Source: Beroe forskalii (lineage: Eukaryota; Ctenophora; Nuda; Beroida; Beroidae). From it: a stretch of 64,000 nucleotides of DNA. The position numbers were made by a program, and so were the translations under genes. The stretch is taken from contig WFMF01000053.1 of the NCBI GenBank assembly GCA_011033025.1, forward strand, positions 186,001 to 250,000, read 5' to 3'. Position 1 is the first letter of the stretch. The number at the start of each line of letters is the position of its first letter. Under the pieces are notes generated by a model, which did not search any database, was not told where the DNA came from, and saw only the letters and a list, made by a program, of their open reading frames with translations. Below, piece after piece: positions 1 through 13,086 of this stretch.

Positions 1-454
1 TGTGCGCGCTGCCAAATCATGTTCGAAAATAACCGTCTATTATATATTTTGTGGGAAGTAAAATATTCTAATAACTAACTGGGTAACTAACTAACTAACT
101 GAGCACCTGGGTAACCGGTCTGGGATCATTTAGATTGTGGAGAGTAGACCTATACTTGCGTTTAATTGCTCTGAAATAGCACTTTACGAAATGGAACTTT
201 CAGCAGACTTTACTTATAATTTAAATAATCGTGCCACTTTCACTAAATCGCACTATATTCTTTAAATCTGAATATACGGCACCTCATAGCTTAATGTTTA
301 AAATATGCCCACTTAAATGGCACTAAACACCGCCCATTATATATGCCTAGCCGGCTCTTAACAAGTCTGATGTCCCTCCCGTTCTTCACTATGTGGTTAA
401 GCGATGTCTCACGAGCTGGGCGAGGGCGTTGCTCTCAAAATGAGGTATGCTGAG
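1..454. other. Non-coding, AT-rich; no gene seen
   Basis: No open frame with coding character and no splice-consistent exon was found. A short CTAA-rich stretch (about 75-100) is the only simple repeat. Confidence 0.5.
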
Positions 455-745
455 GTGTCTCGAGACTCTGCTGAATATGATCATTCTGTCAATGATGTCC
501 AATAAGCTGTAGGACGGTTGAAGGAGATTGTTTGGAATGGGCCATTGAACAGTCACAAGAATTCCGAGGTGTAAATAAGAATTCTCGAATATGATGCTGA
601 GGTGTCCCTGCTGAAAACCAATGATGTCCATTGTCCAATAATCCGAAGAGCGGTCAAACTAGGGAATTGTATGGAATAGGGCCAATGAACAGTCTTACGA
701 TTACCGATGTGTAAATACATCTCAGAAGGATCCTTGCCTGACAAA
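455..745. repeat. Two-copy tandem repeat, period about 146 bp
   Basis: The stretch 455-600 is repeated with divergence at 598-745. Both units contain GAGGTGTC, an AATGATGTCCA-like block, a GGAAT(A)GGGCCA block, GAACAGTC and then GATGTGTAAATA or GAGGTGTAAATA. Apparent minus-strand open frames over this block follow the repeat and are not treated as genes. Confidence 0.65.
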
Positions 746-846
746 AGGATCCGGGGGTTCCCAACACTCACAAGCAGGAAAATTTTGCATCCTCCCTGAT
801 TTCTCAGGCCCTGTTAGTGTGATTTTAGAGATAAATAAAGGACACG

Positions 847-986
847 GCTTATCTCACTTTTATTGTGGAGGACTTCCTCCTTGGACTTCGTCTATACAGT
901 TTCCTTATAAACCTAAAAGACACCTTATCAGTTATCTCACTTTTCATCATTGTGGATGACTTTGTCTATACAGTCTCAGTATAAGG
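847..986. repeat. Two-copy tandem repeat, period about 80 bp
   Basis: A unit with TATCTCACTTTT, ATTGTGGA, GACTT and GTCTATACAGT occurs at about 847-908 and again at about 929-986. A shorter third echo of GACTTTGTCTATACGG lies near 1001-1018. Confidence 0.6.
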
Positions 987-1070
987 GAGAGGAGGGATGA
1001 CTGACTTTGTCTATACGGAAATGGGAATTGCTATAATTCCCCTGCAATATAATTGCTATCGGCGTTTGCA

Positions 1071-1114
1071 AACGTCATCAACTTCCCACATTACACCGTG
1101 ATAATGACGTCATA
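1071..1114. repeat. CRE-core short repeat, core copy
   Basis: This is a core of the dispersed family described at 22080. An ACGTCATCAA half-site is followed about 30 bp later by GATAATGACGTCAT. The outer AGAAATAGGCGG arms are not seen here. Confidence 0.6.
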
Positions 1115-1235
1115 AGCCGATCTCCAGTGTTTCTGTGGGACCTATTCAAGAGTCTGTAATGTATGGTTTCGGTTGCCCTCTCACTGTATTATAATAGGCA
1201 CTGGCATTTAGTTTACCCACGGTTTATGCCCTGGC

Positions 1236-1290
1236 TAGACCAATCAGAGTACTGTCTCACGAAAATCTTTCGCGTTGATTGGTTAAATCA
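1236..1290. repeat. CCAAT-box palindrome, copy 1
   Basis: GACCAATCAG on the left is mirrored by TTGATTGGTT on the right, with about 30 bp between. It belongs to the hairpin family best seen at 18238-18298 and is a divergent copy. Confidence 0.5.
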
Positions 1291-3359
1291 TCCAGCACCT
1301 TTTTCCTGGGACAATAACCATTTCCTGGGACACTCGCCCTTGAAATTAAAATCTGTTGTTTATCACAACAAAAAACGATATACGTCTGCTGAAAACAGGA
1401 TACAATCGCAGGATTTTTATATCTTGTGAGGATTGATAATAATTTGAAGCTTTATAATTCTAGGATTGGTCTAGATATGAAAGTAGATCGTATCGAGTGT
1501 TAACATATACTGCTTCAGTGAGCTTCCAACCCTCATAAAACCCTGTGACATCATCAACACACCATTATAAACTATGAAAATGACATAACACCTCACCAAT
1601 ATATCCTATCATCCACGATACTCTACTAACTTCGTGGGATATAAGTTTTACTGTCGTGTCTGGAGTACACATTTGACACGATATATTGACTATCAAAAGT
1701 AGATTATAGTCTCAAGTCTGAGGGGTGTGACGTATTTATCATGGCTGATAATTGGCACTTGATGACGAGCCAAGCTATATATTTTAACCGCCAATATGAT
1801 ATATTTCCTTGCCCAACGCCAGTAATATAGGTCAAGTAAAGAAGTAACGGCTCACACACTCGGACATATTATTGACGTCTTCTACATTATTAATCATCTA
1901 TTCTGTGTGATTTGCAGTCTAGACCGATGGAAGTTGTATGGACGGCTACACAGAAATACTGTCTTTTATCAATATCTTATATGTTGATTATTGGTGGTCT
2001 ATCAGGGATTTATTAGTGGCTGAAATATGGACACTGGGCATGATATTTATTAGTGGCTGAAATATAGACAGATATAAAGGAGTTTCAGGCCCCTAATTCC
2101 TGTGGGAGGAAATATGTCCCCCTAAGTTTCTTCAGATATGGAGAGGGGTGATATTATATGTGATTGCTAGAAAATTGGTCAAAATTCAATAAAAATCTAA
2201 AGTTTGCAAAAAACATCGCTGTGTGGTCAGTGTAAAGTCGATTCTATAGTGGTTCCTGGTCAGTCTATAATCCAGTTCCAAGATCTCAGCTGAGCCTAAT
2301 ACCTTCGACATTTAACCGCATATCATGTGGCATAAATCATCGAATCGACGATTAGCACATGATGCTATTTGAAAGCAAGCAGACAATCACACTCGTCTGA
2401 ATTATATAGTCTCAACGACCCAACCCTGGGATATTAATTTCTGCAGAGGGAAATACGTTAAAATGAGCTCATGCCGGCCAATTCATCAATTTTAATACAT
2501 ACGAGGAAGTCCCCTGAGACAGTTTGAAACACTGTGCTACTTATACTTTCTGACAATCTCAGATATTAGTCTGTTAGCACTTAGATTATAAAGTTAGCCC
2601 TGTCCGCTTGGCCAATCAAGATATTGGTCTACAAAACCTGTTTTTCATAATCATGATGAAAGCTGTATAGCTTTATTAGATTGACTGATATATTATTTAA
2701 GACAGACGGGGAAGGTTGCGTTATTAGTGGATTGCTGGAATATAATTTTCGGACAATACCAAAACTATATTAACCATTGTCTATAATATATAGGTTAGGT
2801 GTTTAGGCCCAGACAATTGAAATTTTTGTCTTATTGAGGTCATATAACATATTGATCACTGATCAGGCTTTTAATACGTCTATGGAAAGACACGGTGGCT
2901 ATCAGTGGTAAAAACTGCAAATCGGTATATTTTATTGGTAGAATGTTATCGTTCAAATGGCTTATTTTTTAGTATTTTTGCGATTTTTAACATTGAAGGG
3001 GCTGAGAAGTTTTCTACCATTTAACTTAAATATAATTATTGCACCGGACATTATGCCTAAATTTGGGGTCCTTTGTTATAGAAAATACCAATTTAAGAGG
3101 TACCTTATATGTTGGTTTTTATTCTAAAATGGACAAACATCGAATCTTTTTGAACCATTTTAACCAACACATACATTTGAAGAAGGCTATTTCAACGTAT
3201 GCCACCGAAGAACCACTCTAAACCCTGATAATGACGACATCCGAATCACCTTTGAATAATTCTTTTGAAATGAACCTAACCGACACCAAGAAAACACATG
3301 GTATACATTTATCATTTCATCAGAACGTGAGCAACTGATACATAAACGAGCTGCATTTG
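1291..3359. other. AT-rich non-coding stretch
   Basis: No exon or gene could be supported. A degenerate CRE-family core lies at about 1551-1600, and a direct repeat of TTATTAGTGGCTGAAATATGG occurs near 2010 and 2048. Nothing else was recognised. Confidence 0.45.
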
Positions 3360-3465
3360 TCTAAATTTTACGTTTCATGGTTGTCTAAATTCTGTGTTTT
3401 GGTTGTCTAAATTCAGCGTTTTGGTTGTCTGAATATGCTACGATTTGGCCGTCTGAATCGGAGCA
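3360..3465. repeat. Short minisatellite, unit about 22-24 bp
   Basis: Four to five units beginning TGTCTAAATT or TGTCTGAAT and ending in TTTTGGT or TTTGGC follow each other. The units are imperfect. No function is apparent. Confidence 0.6.
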
Positions 3466-3570
3466 CCTAAACATGTTCGTTTGATTTGGATAGACAAGGT
3501 CTGCCCAGTCTAACTGAGTGTTACACATCTCAAATAAGTTTATGGGAGACTGGGAGAGGTGCCGCGTACA

Positions 3571-3645
3571 CTGAAATAAGCGGTTTAATACGTCATCAAT
3601 TCCCTACGTTAAGATATGATAATGAAGTCACTCTTAACTGCCTAC
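3571..3645. repeat. CRE-core MITE, near full copy
   Basis: Arms CTGAAATAAGCGGTT and AACTGCCTACG flank ACGTCATCAA and GATATGATAATGAAGTCA. It is a diverged member of the 75 bp family described at 22080-22154. Confidence 0.55.
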
Positions 3646-5079
3646 GATGGGGTATAAGAGACGTTTATGTGGCAGTATATGAATTTGCAATGGGCCACGC
3701 TAGCCATGGTGCACTTGCCGAGCTTCTCAATCTGACCGCAGAAATATTTTAACAGGAAAGAATTTGTAAAGGAGCAAAGGCGGACGAGGGAAATTAACTA
3801 GGTGTCTCCCCAAAAAAAGGTGTCTCCCCTGCAGGGGGTATACTTGGAAAATTCTCGGGAAAATCGTCGGAAATTGGTATTTTCGAAAATTCAGATTCCT
3901 AAAATGTTTTGTTTCCAAGTAAGGCTTACATGGATACAAAAAAAGTTGGAAGTTCTCGGTTTTAAAATATTTATCTTATCAGTGATTGGAGATCTTTTTA
4001 GAATGGCTTACTTGATGTTTTTTGGGACCTAACCTGAATACCATGCATGAAGCATATTTAATACGTATTCAATTTAAAGTTGCGACTTAATATAGTTCCA
4101 GCACCATCTGAGCATTCCTAATCAGCCGTCTCAGTATAGCACATGTCAGTCGCGAACCTTAATGTTCGAAACCCTCGCCAGACCCCGCATAGATATTTCA
4201 ACTAAAACCGTCTGCGAGCGATCATATTTCATCAATTCACCACTTTTAAACCCTGATCGTTACATCAATAAATCTCATCCCCAAAATATATTTCTATCTG
4301 CATAACCCTAGGTCCCCCTATATATTATATGTCACAGACACCGGTATATTAGTCTCATTGGCATGTCTACAATTTCCATGAAATGAACACCAGTCTGATA
4401 TATATTAGGTACCTCGTGAATGTACATAATTGGACCATGTCTAACGAAAATCAGTCTACTTTATATATCCGACACATATGAAAGAGGGGTTCATATAGAC
4501 GCTGTAATGTCAGCACTTTGCCATTTTAAAGCATGAAAGTGACATCACTTTCTGCTGAGAGTATTGGTGCGCCGCGCGCAGCAGTCTGATATATTATATT
4601 TGCAAGACTGACATTGTAATAATATAATGCTATATATTCATTGGCTGTACCTCTGATAAAACAAAATAATAATATGTTGATATTTCGAAGTATGCAGTAC
4701 GTCTAAATAATAATGTAATATATATTTGAGATTTGGTCTGATGATAATACTGTATGCCATTAGAGTTTAATTATTAAAGCAAATGATAATTTGTACGTTA
4801 ATATTATTATTAAAATATTTTTATTTATTAATTCTTTGAAAATACGTGGTTGAAATTCCATAGCATATTTGTCTAGGCGCAATTTTCAGATGGTTTAAAT
4901 TTTACGCTAATATTAAGTATTATTTAAATTAAGTATTATATAACCGAACAAACATTTACATTTCATGCTTTTAGTTTAAAATCAGCTCTAAAAGCATCAA
5001 AATATGTCGAAAAATCAATAAGCCAATGAGCCTTGGAAAATTACCAAAGTGAACGAAAGTAGCATATTGATGAACTTAC
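3646..5079. other. AT-rich non-coding stretch
   Basis: No gene is supported. Degenerate CRE-family cores occur at about 4221-4275 and 4505-4550. The block at 4600-5040 is strongly AT-rich. Confidence 0.45.
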
Positions 5080-6931
5080 AAGTATTGGCAGTTTGTTTTC
5101 TGGTGTCTTCTGATTCCCATCGACTGGTGTTGAGGTATCGGGTGTTGTGGCTTGTGTCACGTGATCAGCTTTGGATGTTACGTGATCAGCATTAGAAGTC
5201 ACGTGGTCTGGCGTGCTGTTTCGCTCAGGGGTCGATGGGATGGATGTGACTGCAGCTGCAGAAGAGAGGAAATTTGAGTGGTTTGTTGATGGTTTTGAGT
5301 TGAACGATTTGGGGTAAAAGGTGTTTCTAGATCGAATTCTAAGATGATGTGACATGTTGACCCAGTTGGTTTACCGATCTTAGTCCTAAGAAACATTCAT
5401 GATGATGAGGGGATGATGAATTTCACGTACCAGTTGAAGCTTGAGCTGAGGTTGTGGGGGAGGGAGAGGATCTCCGGTAAGATGAGAGGGGTAGCTGGGC
5501 AGCCAGACACTCCAATAGGCCCTGGGGAGAATGAGAGAATTAAAGCCAAACTAAATAATCAATGGAAGTCTTCAATGTCATGTTTCATTAATAAACCTGA
5601 TTCAAGTGGAATGCACATCACCGAAATTTCAAAGGGTTCGAGGTATATTTTATTTGAACCTAGACACGCCTTGCACGAGGCTCGACACACATGTTGTCAG
5701 ATTGCTGAGAATCTACAATTGTAGAGGAACTGAGAAGGTGAAATCACTCGGTTAGGTCATCAGTCATCTGACTTGACAGCCGGATATGTGCTCGATGTGA
5801 TTCCAGTGAGATTTGACAAGATGATTTATCAAATTTTGTGCATTTATAGTAAATCGGATGTGTGTTATGTGGTATCTGATATAATCTGGTGGTATATCTA
5901 GCTATATATTTCATAAAACCGTGAGAAAATATAAATAACTTAGCAAGATTCGATCCTTCAACAGCATTCTTTTCACGGGAAATTCCTTCAAAGGAAAATT
6001 ATCGCGATCGAGATCCTTGATCATGAAATGACATGTGCATTACCTTACAGTTACACAAAATGTTTTGACGTTTTTATCAAAAACTTCGATCGCAAATCTC
6101 AATTGCTACATCTTCGATTCAACGAGAAACGCTTGAGTATCATTTTGTTTGTGTAACAATCGGTCTAAGTCGATTGAACAAATCTCAAGCACCGATTCTC
6201 CAGAAAACGGTTGCCTGGAAACGGTTGCTAAACAAATACTCAAATACCTGTTGTCTGAGAAGGTCGGAAGTTATCATTTCCACACCACTGCTTCCACCAC
6301 TGGCTGTCTGATCCCCTGCGATGGAAAAATATTTAGTTCATTCTGAAGTTTCGGCTGAATATGATAATCACATGATTACAAAAGCTCCTGTATCATTTAA
6401 ACGTTTTCAACTGACACCCTAAGAAATATTTAGTTTACGCAGACATCGCAATTTTCTGATAACGCCTTCGTAAATTTCCACATGACCGCCATTTATCAAA
6501 CGTGAAGGATACTGATTTAGTGATTTTCAATTCTTATTTCCCAAGAATAATATTGTGTGGCTAGGGCCAGGGGAAATCAGAATTTTCTCAAAATCGCAAA
6601 AATCTGCAGAATTTTAGATTGTCAGAAAAGAATATGTACCTGACAATGAACTATCAGCAGCACGAGGGATGAGGGGGCTGGTTTCTCCACGAGAAGAATT
6701 TTCACGAGACGTAACGAGAGAATTATCTCGAGAGGTTATAGCGAAAGAATTATCTCGAGAGGTTGTGAGGTTGTCTCGGTGTAGATTTAGAGAATCACGA
6801 GCAGTAGCGAGGCTGGTGTCTCGGTTGAAAAGTGAGTTGGATGAGGTGGTTGTGTCAGCTTTGTTACTCAGAGCTCCTGCTGCAGCCAAAAGGACTAGTT
6901 GGGAGTTTACGTTGGAGAATGTCTCATCTGG
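5080..6931 (-). CDS. Partial minus-strand gene, Ser/Thr-rich disordered protein (unidentified)
   Basis: Three minus-strand segments look like exons. 6640-6931 lies between acceptor TTTCAG and donor GTACAT and is open from PDETF with about 97 codons; it carries repeats of the form SRDNS/SRENS. 5431-5521 lies between TCCCCAG and GTACGTG. 5080-5255 lies between CTTCTGCAG and GTAAGTTC; it carries three DHVTSxA-type repeats and many Pro and Thr. The first and last segments join in phase (1 nt carried over), while including the middle one shifts the frame, so it may be alternative or wrong. No folded domain, start or stop was found. The family is not recognised. Low-complexity content makes this a probable intrinsically disordered part of a larger protein, with more exons on either side or lost. 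Confidence 0.45.
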
Positions 6932-9234
6932 CTGAAATGAAAAGGAGAATTAAATATTATACAAAATTTAGACGAATTTAACAAGAAATGACTAAATAAA
7001 TACAGGAAAAATGAACTAAAAATTCTCTGGCTGAAATGAAAAGTAGGATTATATACTTGGGAATAATAATATGTACTGTCTGATGTGATAGAAATACCAG
7101 TTACTTTTGATGAGTTCTAATTTTCTCTAATTTGGAGAATGTTTATTATCTAAATGAAATATGATTCAGTCGTTGGAATCGTAGACGAGGTGGAATATTT
7201 GCTTTGCTTATTGAGACCAAATTGCAATCTCTTAACTATGGCTGATTTAAGACTAAAAATCAAGAAATCTGCTCGTTTTATTAAAAATTGAGTTTTATTA
7301 AAAATTAATTTTCACAAAGAAAAAACAGAACGAATTTTAAAATAACAAAAATGATAGAAATGATAAATGATATAAATCGTGACGACAAATTTACAAAAAT
7401 TAACTGAAATATCAAATACCTGAATAAATACACAATAAATGTAGACAAATTATCAAAAAATAGCTCAATAAATACAGGAAAGATAAACGAAAAATACACC
7501 AATAAATAAATGTATAAAACCGAACATCTCGCAAGTGACAAACACACTAAAAACTCTCGTATAATCTAATAATGTACTTAGTGGACACAACTTTTGATTT
7601 TATGTAGTGCTGTTAGTGACGTAATTTTACATTTATAACGCGTTAGTATTTATAAAACTTGTGCAGGCGTCATATGCAATATATTTTTTAATTGTGTCTC
7701 CCCAAGAGCATCTGTTCAGCAAGAGACATCAAAGATATATTAATATATGTTACCTTTTTGCCCTTTCGATAAATATATATACTTAGAATTTTAGAATATG
7801 AAACTTGCACAATCGTTTATATCGATAAATGATAAACTCGACGAAATTTTGAAGACGCGACGATAAAAATATTGGCGATAAAAATATAATTTACGTGACT
7901 GACGATAATACGATATGATCAGCTAAAATAGATTTATTAATTAATCATGAACACTCGACAAATTATAATCTAAGGTCACATCAACTTCAGTATTGGGATG
8001 TTAATTACGATTAATTACCATAGCTGAAAGTACACTATTCATACTTTACAACACGTGACTTTGTTCGTTTTGAGATGTATGATATTGTTATCTATGCAAT
8101 GTCTATAAAACTTATTGCTTTTTGGCAGTAAGGCATGCCATGAACTTATCTTAGCTTATCTTAAGTTCGTATTGCCCCTTTTCTGTACCTTTATCCAGTA
8201 CCTGAATGCATGGTACCTTGGCTGACTGAAATGTTAACATGTTCATAGAAACAATATTATTGTACAACCTCCAGCAATACAATAAAGTTAGACTAACCTA
8301 AATCACATGTGCACAGTTACACTGCACGTACTTGCTTTGAGCAAGACACTTCACTACAGACATACCGATACATACCTTTGCAATATTGGTAAACCGGTAC
8401 CTTTATTGTATGAACTTGATTCGCCTATGGAATGCGTTAAATCCTGCTGCCTAAGGCACTTTTGCATAGCCTAAACCTCATATTAAACTCGGCTTCGCCT
8501 CTCAATCTCAATGCTACCCTAAATGCTTACCTGCCTGGTCAATGGAATGTCTGAAACCCCAGCTAAAAAACTTTAGAAAAAGAAAAAATTCTTAATTCTG
8601 TTGCCTAAAAAGGCTAATATTCCGTAGCCTAAACATCACATGCGCCTAGAAGAAGACGTTACAACTAGTCACTGAATACAGACACTAAAACAGCACACAC
8701 ACAGCTCTCAGCTCGCAGTAGACAAATCTCGAGGCACAGTCACGTGATACCTCCGGGAAATTCCTGCCTTCTGATTGGTGGATTTCGAGTGTGTAGTAGT
8801 ATATATTCTCTACTGCGATCGGGGAAGCCTTACTATGATATATTTTTATAGAAATCTATATAAAAATATATAGGTTTTAGTCTAGCCGGAGAGAGAATAA
8901 AACGTGGATTATATATTTGTTAAAGTGGTTTTTAGGAGCCTGGACACGGCTTATATTTGTCGTCTAAGACGTAGAAAGCAGAGACAAATCGGGGAGACGT
9001 ATGAGAGAAATAAAGTGGAAATTCTTTTGTAATGCTTGCGGAGTAAAAAATATATGTTGTTATGGCAACCGTGTATAATTATATAGATGGGTACGTTGTA
9101 CGCTGTAAAATTTAACATAGATTTTTAAATTTATTGTATTTTTAGTTGAGGGAAGATTTTTGGAGGGATGAATTTTATATTATTATCAAGAATACCAAAA
9201 TATGATCCTTTGCTATGTTAATTTAGGTACTAGA
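6932..9234. other. AT-rich non-coding stretch
   Basis: A very A/T-rich block (about 7260-7560) gives only low-complexity open frames. No exon was supported. No tandem or inverted repeat of note was seen. Confidence 0.45.
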
Positions 9235-9305
9235 ATTGAAAATAGGCGGTTTCGAAATGACGTCATTATCATAGCTCACAGTGGTGCGTTGACGAGGCTG
9301 AACCA
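9235..9305. repeat. CRE-core MITE copy
   Basis: The left arm GAAAATAGGCGGTTTC is followed by ATGACGTCATTATCATAG and then CTCACAGTGGTGCGTTGACG. The right arm is degraded. It belongs to the 22080 family. Confidence 0.55.
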
Positions 9306-9850
9306 TGTCTATATTTATATATCTTACATATTAATCTGCACTAATTCTCCGAGCTTTGCATTATATATGATAAGTTCTGACAAGTCTTTGGTATACAATA
9401 CACAGCAAACCTTGGATTATGTGACAGGATTTTAGTGCGTTTGGTAAATCATAATATTGTGGACTTGACTCTAAAATATTATACAAACGAATAATTATTT
9501 TGTGCGATGCTTGCTTTTGTAGTTAGATTGAATGAGAAAATTTCTTATCAGTACCTCAGTACAGTTAAGTTTATTCATGACAATACATTAATGGTCTAAT
9601 ACAAGATTTTTGAAAATTCATTCTTAATTATCATCCAAGATACAATTAAAATCAGGCCCCAAAAAGTCCTTAGATATATGAAAAAGTATTAACTATTTCA
9701 AAAAGTTCAATAACCGTCGAAAACTAATTTGCATCATCCGAACCCACAAAATTTCCAGAATAAAACCATCTCTCACTCCGAAAGAAACCCACATTGTGTT
9801 ATCGGGTGGGTATTTCAGCTTACCCAATACGCCCATAGAGAATCGTCATG
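9306..9850. other. Non-coding stretch
   Basis: Nothing was recognised here apart from ordinary AT-rich sequence. Confidence 0.4.
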
Positions 9851-9908
9851 ACCTTGACCAATCACTGAACGAGTTGACGGCCAACTCGCGTGCTGATTGG
9901 TCAATAGT
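9851..9908. repeat. CCAAT-box palindrome, copy 2
   Basis: CTTGACCAATCA and CTGATTGGTCAATAG are inverted around GAGTTGACGGCCAACTC, which is itself palindromic. The whole 58 bp block can fold into one hairpin. Same family as 18238-18298. Confidence 0.65.
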
Positions 9909-10017
9909 TACATCAATATAATATATGAATTTGCCAATCCAGTCTGGGAAATCTATATTCTCTACACACTCATAAATCCGACTTATAATGATAGATGACG
10001 GCGACAGTGACTGTTAT

Positions 10018-10092
10018 AGATGTCACGTGATTCTAGATCCGATAATCACGTGACTTTTTAATCACGTGACTTTTATAGAAATCACGTGATTT
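10018..10092. promoter_or_regulatory. Cluster of four CACGTG E-boxes
   Basis: CACGTG occurs at 10024, 10047, 10063 and 10083, each within TCACGTGA. TCACGTGA is the core recognised by bHLH-ZIP factors of the MITF/TFE, USF and Myc families. Four copies in 65 bp are far above chance. Three share a TCACGTGACTTTT/TCACGTGATTT context, so local duplication is likely. No gene start was identified next to it, so a regulatory role is only an inference. Confidence 0.45.
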
Positions 10093-11799
10093 GGTCGTGA
10101 GAGGTATACGTCTCAGGCTGCGTCGCAAGACGACCTCATTAAGAATTAAACCCTGTCTTGGGTTATGTGCAGGGTTATACAAATTGGATTTTGGGGCTCT
10201 GAGCATGCCTCCTGCGACATCTTCACAGTCTCGTATATATTGTGAGGATATGTCACGTGTGTAACTTTCCGAGAGGGGAATGAGATTTTGTGGGAGAATG
10301 AGATTTTGTGGGGGAAATATATATTTTTTGTTCTCTGGCAGTATAATAATAATATGCTCTGAAGATATGTCTTGATAAAAAAAGGGCAAAAGAGTACATA
10401 AAGTTTTTAGAAGGAGCAAGAAAATTTACACTTTAGAAGGAACAAGAAAATTAACTTTTAGAAAGAGCAAGGAACTGTACTTAAATAAGAAATACAAAGA
10501 TATTCGTTTTCTCCCAAAAAATGCTGAAGCCTGTAATCTCAGTGATCAGTGATTTAACAATACACACCATTTGGGATTGGTAATAATTTCTCTCACAGCC
10601 ATACCTGATATAATTTATAGAACAGAATATGATCTACGTGATAAATTTTGCAAAAAAGCAACGGCTTCATATTTTTTGGGTAAAACAAACGGTCATCCGC
10701 GGATGCCTTCAAATGTGAGGCAAAGCCTCTATACAATAAACATTTTAAACATTTTAAACATATACGTAGCAGACAAAAATTGTTGATTGATCAAGATCAT
10801 CAATTATGAAACTGGGATTGATAGATAATTTGAATAAGATCTCAAAATAGAAAATTTATTGACGCACTTACCAAAGATTTCAGTAGTTTGAAGTATGCTA
10901 AATTCGTCAACATTCCTCAAATTTGATTTTCGTGGTTATTGGGTGAAATGAATATATAAATCTATTGCAATAAATCATAATTTTCTGCTTTAAAAACATG
11001 GTAATATCAGCATCAGAGTCTAAAAGGCAAAATCTTTTGTCTGATGGTTAGTGAATGTTAGATCAAATGTAAATACTTAGTCAAAAAGTTGGCGTTCAAC
11101 GAAAAATTATTAAATGAGTTTTCATATGGACTGTTTCGACTGCTGGGCCAACAAAAACGTGCACCGAATATGTGCAGCAACAAAACGTTAGAAAATTTCA
11201 AGAAAGCTATGATATTATTCCAAAATAGTTGCACGGTCGCCTGCTGAAATTGTTTGGGATTAGGATTATGGAGAGATGCGCAACAATTTACGATCTTGTA
11301 AAAAATCTTGTACAAAGATAAAACTTTGCAAGAATTAATATGTCATATTTGCAAAAAGCTTCCAATGGAGATCAAAGCAACCAAAATAGTGCTAAGAGCA
11401 ACTTCATTGAATTAACTTCACAAAAGCAAACTTGAATTACTCTATTTTAATGAAATCACATGACAGAAGTAACCTAAATTTATCAAAAAAAAGCCGAGCA
11501 AAATCTTCTTTTTTGTCAGAAAATCTTGATAATCTCAAATTCGGCTGTTATATAATCTCGACCGAATCTTCCTATAACTGAAGCAAGTGTTTTCCCTTTA
11601 TTTGTTTATAAGCAACATCTATAGAACACTTTACCAAAGCAATATCTTGCTCTTTGAAACAGTTCAATGAAGACAACAATTACTAAAGCAACTTAAATTA
11701 GATTTAAGAAACACTCAATGTGATCAAATTCAGTGACAATTGACTATTAGTCATTTAGTAAAAAATAAACTACTAAAACGTTGATATAAATTTAAACAG
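10093..11799. other. AT-rich non-coding stretch
   Basis: A short triplicate of TTTTAGAAGGAGCAAG-like units lies at about 10398-10478. A minus-strand open frame at 10033-10419 lacks convincing splice sites or domain. Nothing else was recognised. Confidence 0.4.
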
Positions 11800-12175
11800 A
11801 CAGCTTTAAGTGAAGCAAATTTAAGCGAAACGACTTCACTGAAACAATTTCGAACGAAACAATTTTAAACTAAACGAGGCAACTTCAATAAAAAAACACC
11901 AATGAAACAATTTCGATTACTTATACAATTTCAATGAAATAATTTTAAAAGAAGCAACTTAAAAGTTAAAGCTAAACGAAACAACATCAATGAAAAAAAC
12001 TTCAATGAAACAATTTTATACGGAGCAACTTAAAACTAAACAATGCGACTTCAAATAATGCAACTTTAAACAAAGCAGCATCAAACGAAGCAACTTAAAT
12101 CAAACAAAGCAACTTTCAACAAAGCATCTTCAATGAAGCAATTTTAAACGAAGCAACTTCTGAAATGTTGCTTCG
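11800..12175. repeat. Degenerate A-rich minisatellite (AAGCAACTT / CAATGAAACAATTT units)
   Basis: Short alternating units resembling AACGAAGCAACTT and AATGAAACAATTTTAAA recur through the block, with weaker echoes back to about 11380. Unit length varies, roughly 14-30 bp. It has no coding character. Confidence 0.6.
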
Positions 12176-13086
12176 AACAAAAAACAGCCTGCCACGTTAC
12201 CATAGCGCGGACCAAACAAATAAAACTGCGCTGTATTTTATGTGTGCGCTGTAATTCTAAGACAGTTTTTTCATGAAATACATTTTAAAGTTAAGACGTC
12301 AATGCTAGGCGCCTGAGATAGCAGGATAATTAATGCAAAACAAATCTTCTCACAATCAAACTTACGTTTTCGATCAAACAATTGTTTTATCATTTTAGAC
12401 AAAATCAATCTATATTTGCCAGAATCCACCCCCTGCTTGAAAAAGAAGCGATTGCAAACGGATTATAATAAGAAATTAAAGAAAAAAACAAGAAATGACG
12501 ATGAATATACCTGAAAATGTACTTGATGAATGTACTTGAAAAGTGGTCTACTACTAAGAAATTAGAAAGGGAATTTGCCTGATCTTTTATGGGCGAAAAT
12601 TCTACCGAATATAACATTCAAAGTAAATGATGCAATGCACTCAGTCTTATCAAATCACCCTACAAGGTCATAGCAAAGAGTTTAAAAAATCAATTTTAAT
12701 AACCTTGTGGCAAAAGTGTAAATACCAGAATTACAAGGAAATAATACGGTTAAAAAAAACGTTGATCTTCACGTGACTTAAATATCAAACATCTGTAAAA
12801 TACAGAATTAAACTGGAATTTAACAATATTCGGTCAAATTAATACTGCAATGTCTGACCTGATATCAAAATTAATTTACCAAATAGAAATTATGAAAAGA
12901 TAGAAAAAAGAATAAAGAATAAAGAGATTCATGTGGAAATATGGCAACTACGTGGCTAGCAAGGATGCTGAACATCCCGAACATGATTCAGTTTGCATTT
13001 CCCCAAGCTGAAACTATCCTTATTCCTTAGGAAGCAACATTAAAACGTTTAAATGGCACGATAAAGTTTTAAAATCAGACGCTTTC
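12176..13086. other. AT-rich non-coding stretch
   Basis: Nothing was recognised here. Confidence 0.4.

Noticed and set aside
7305..7547. Hydrophobic minus-strand open frame (F/I/L-rich), possible membrane protein
   Set aside because: It is the translation of A/T-only sequence; composition alone explains it.
10033..10419. 128-codon minus-strand open frame
   Set aside because: Part of it translates the repeated E-box block (SRDF/SRDY), there are no convincing splice sites and no domain.
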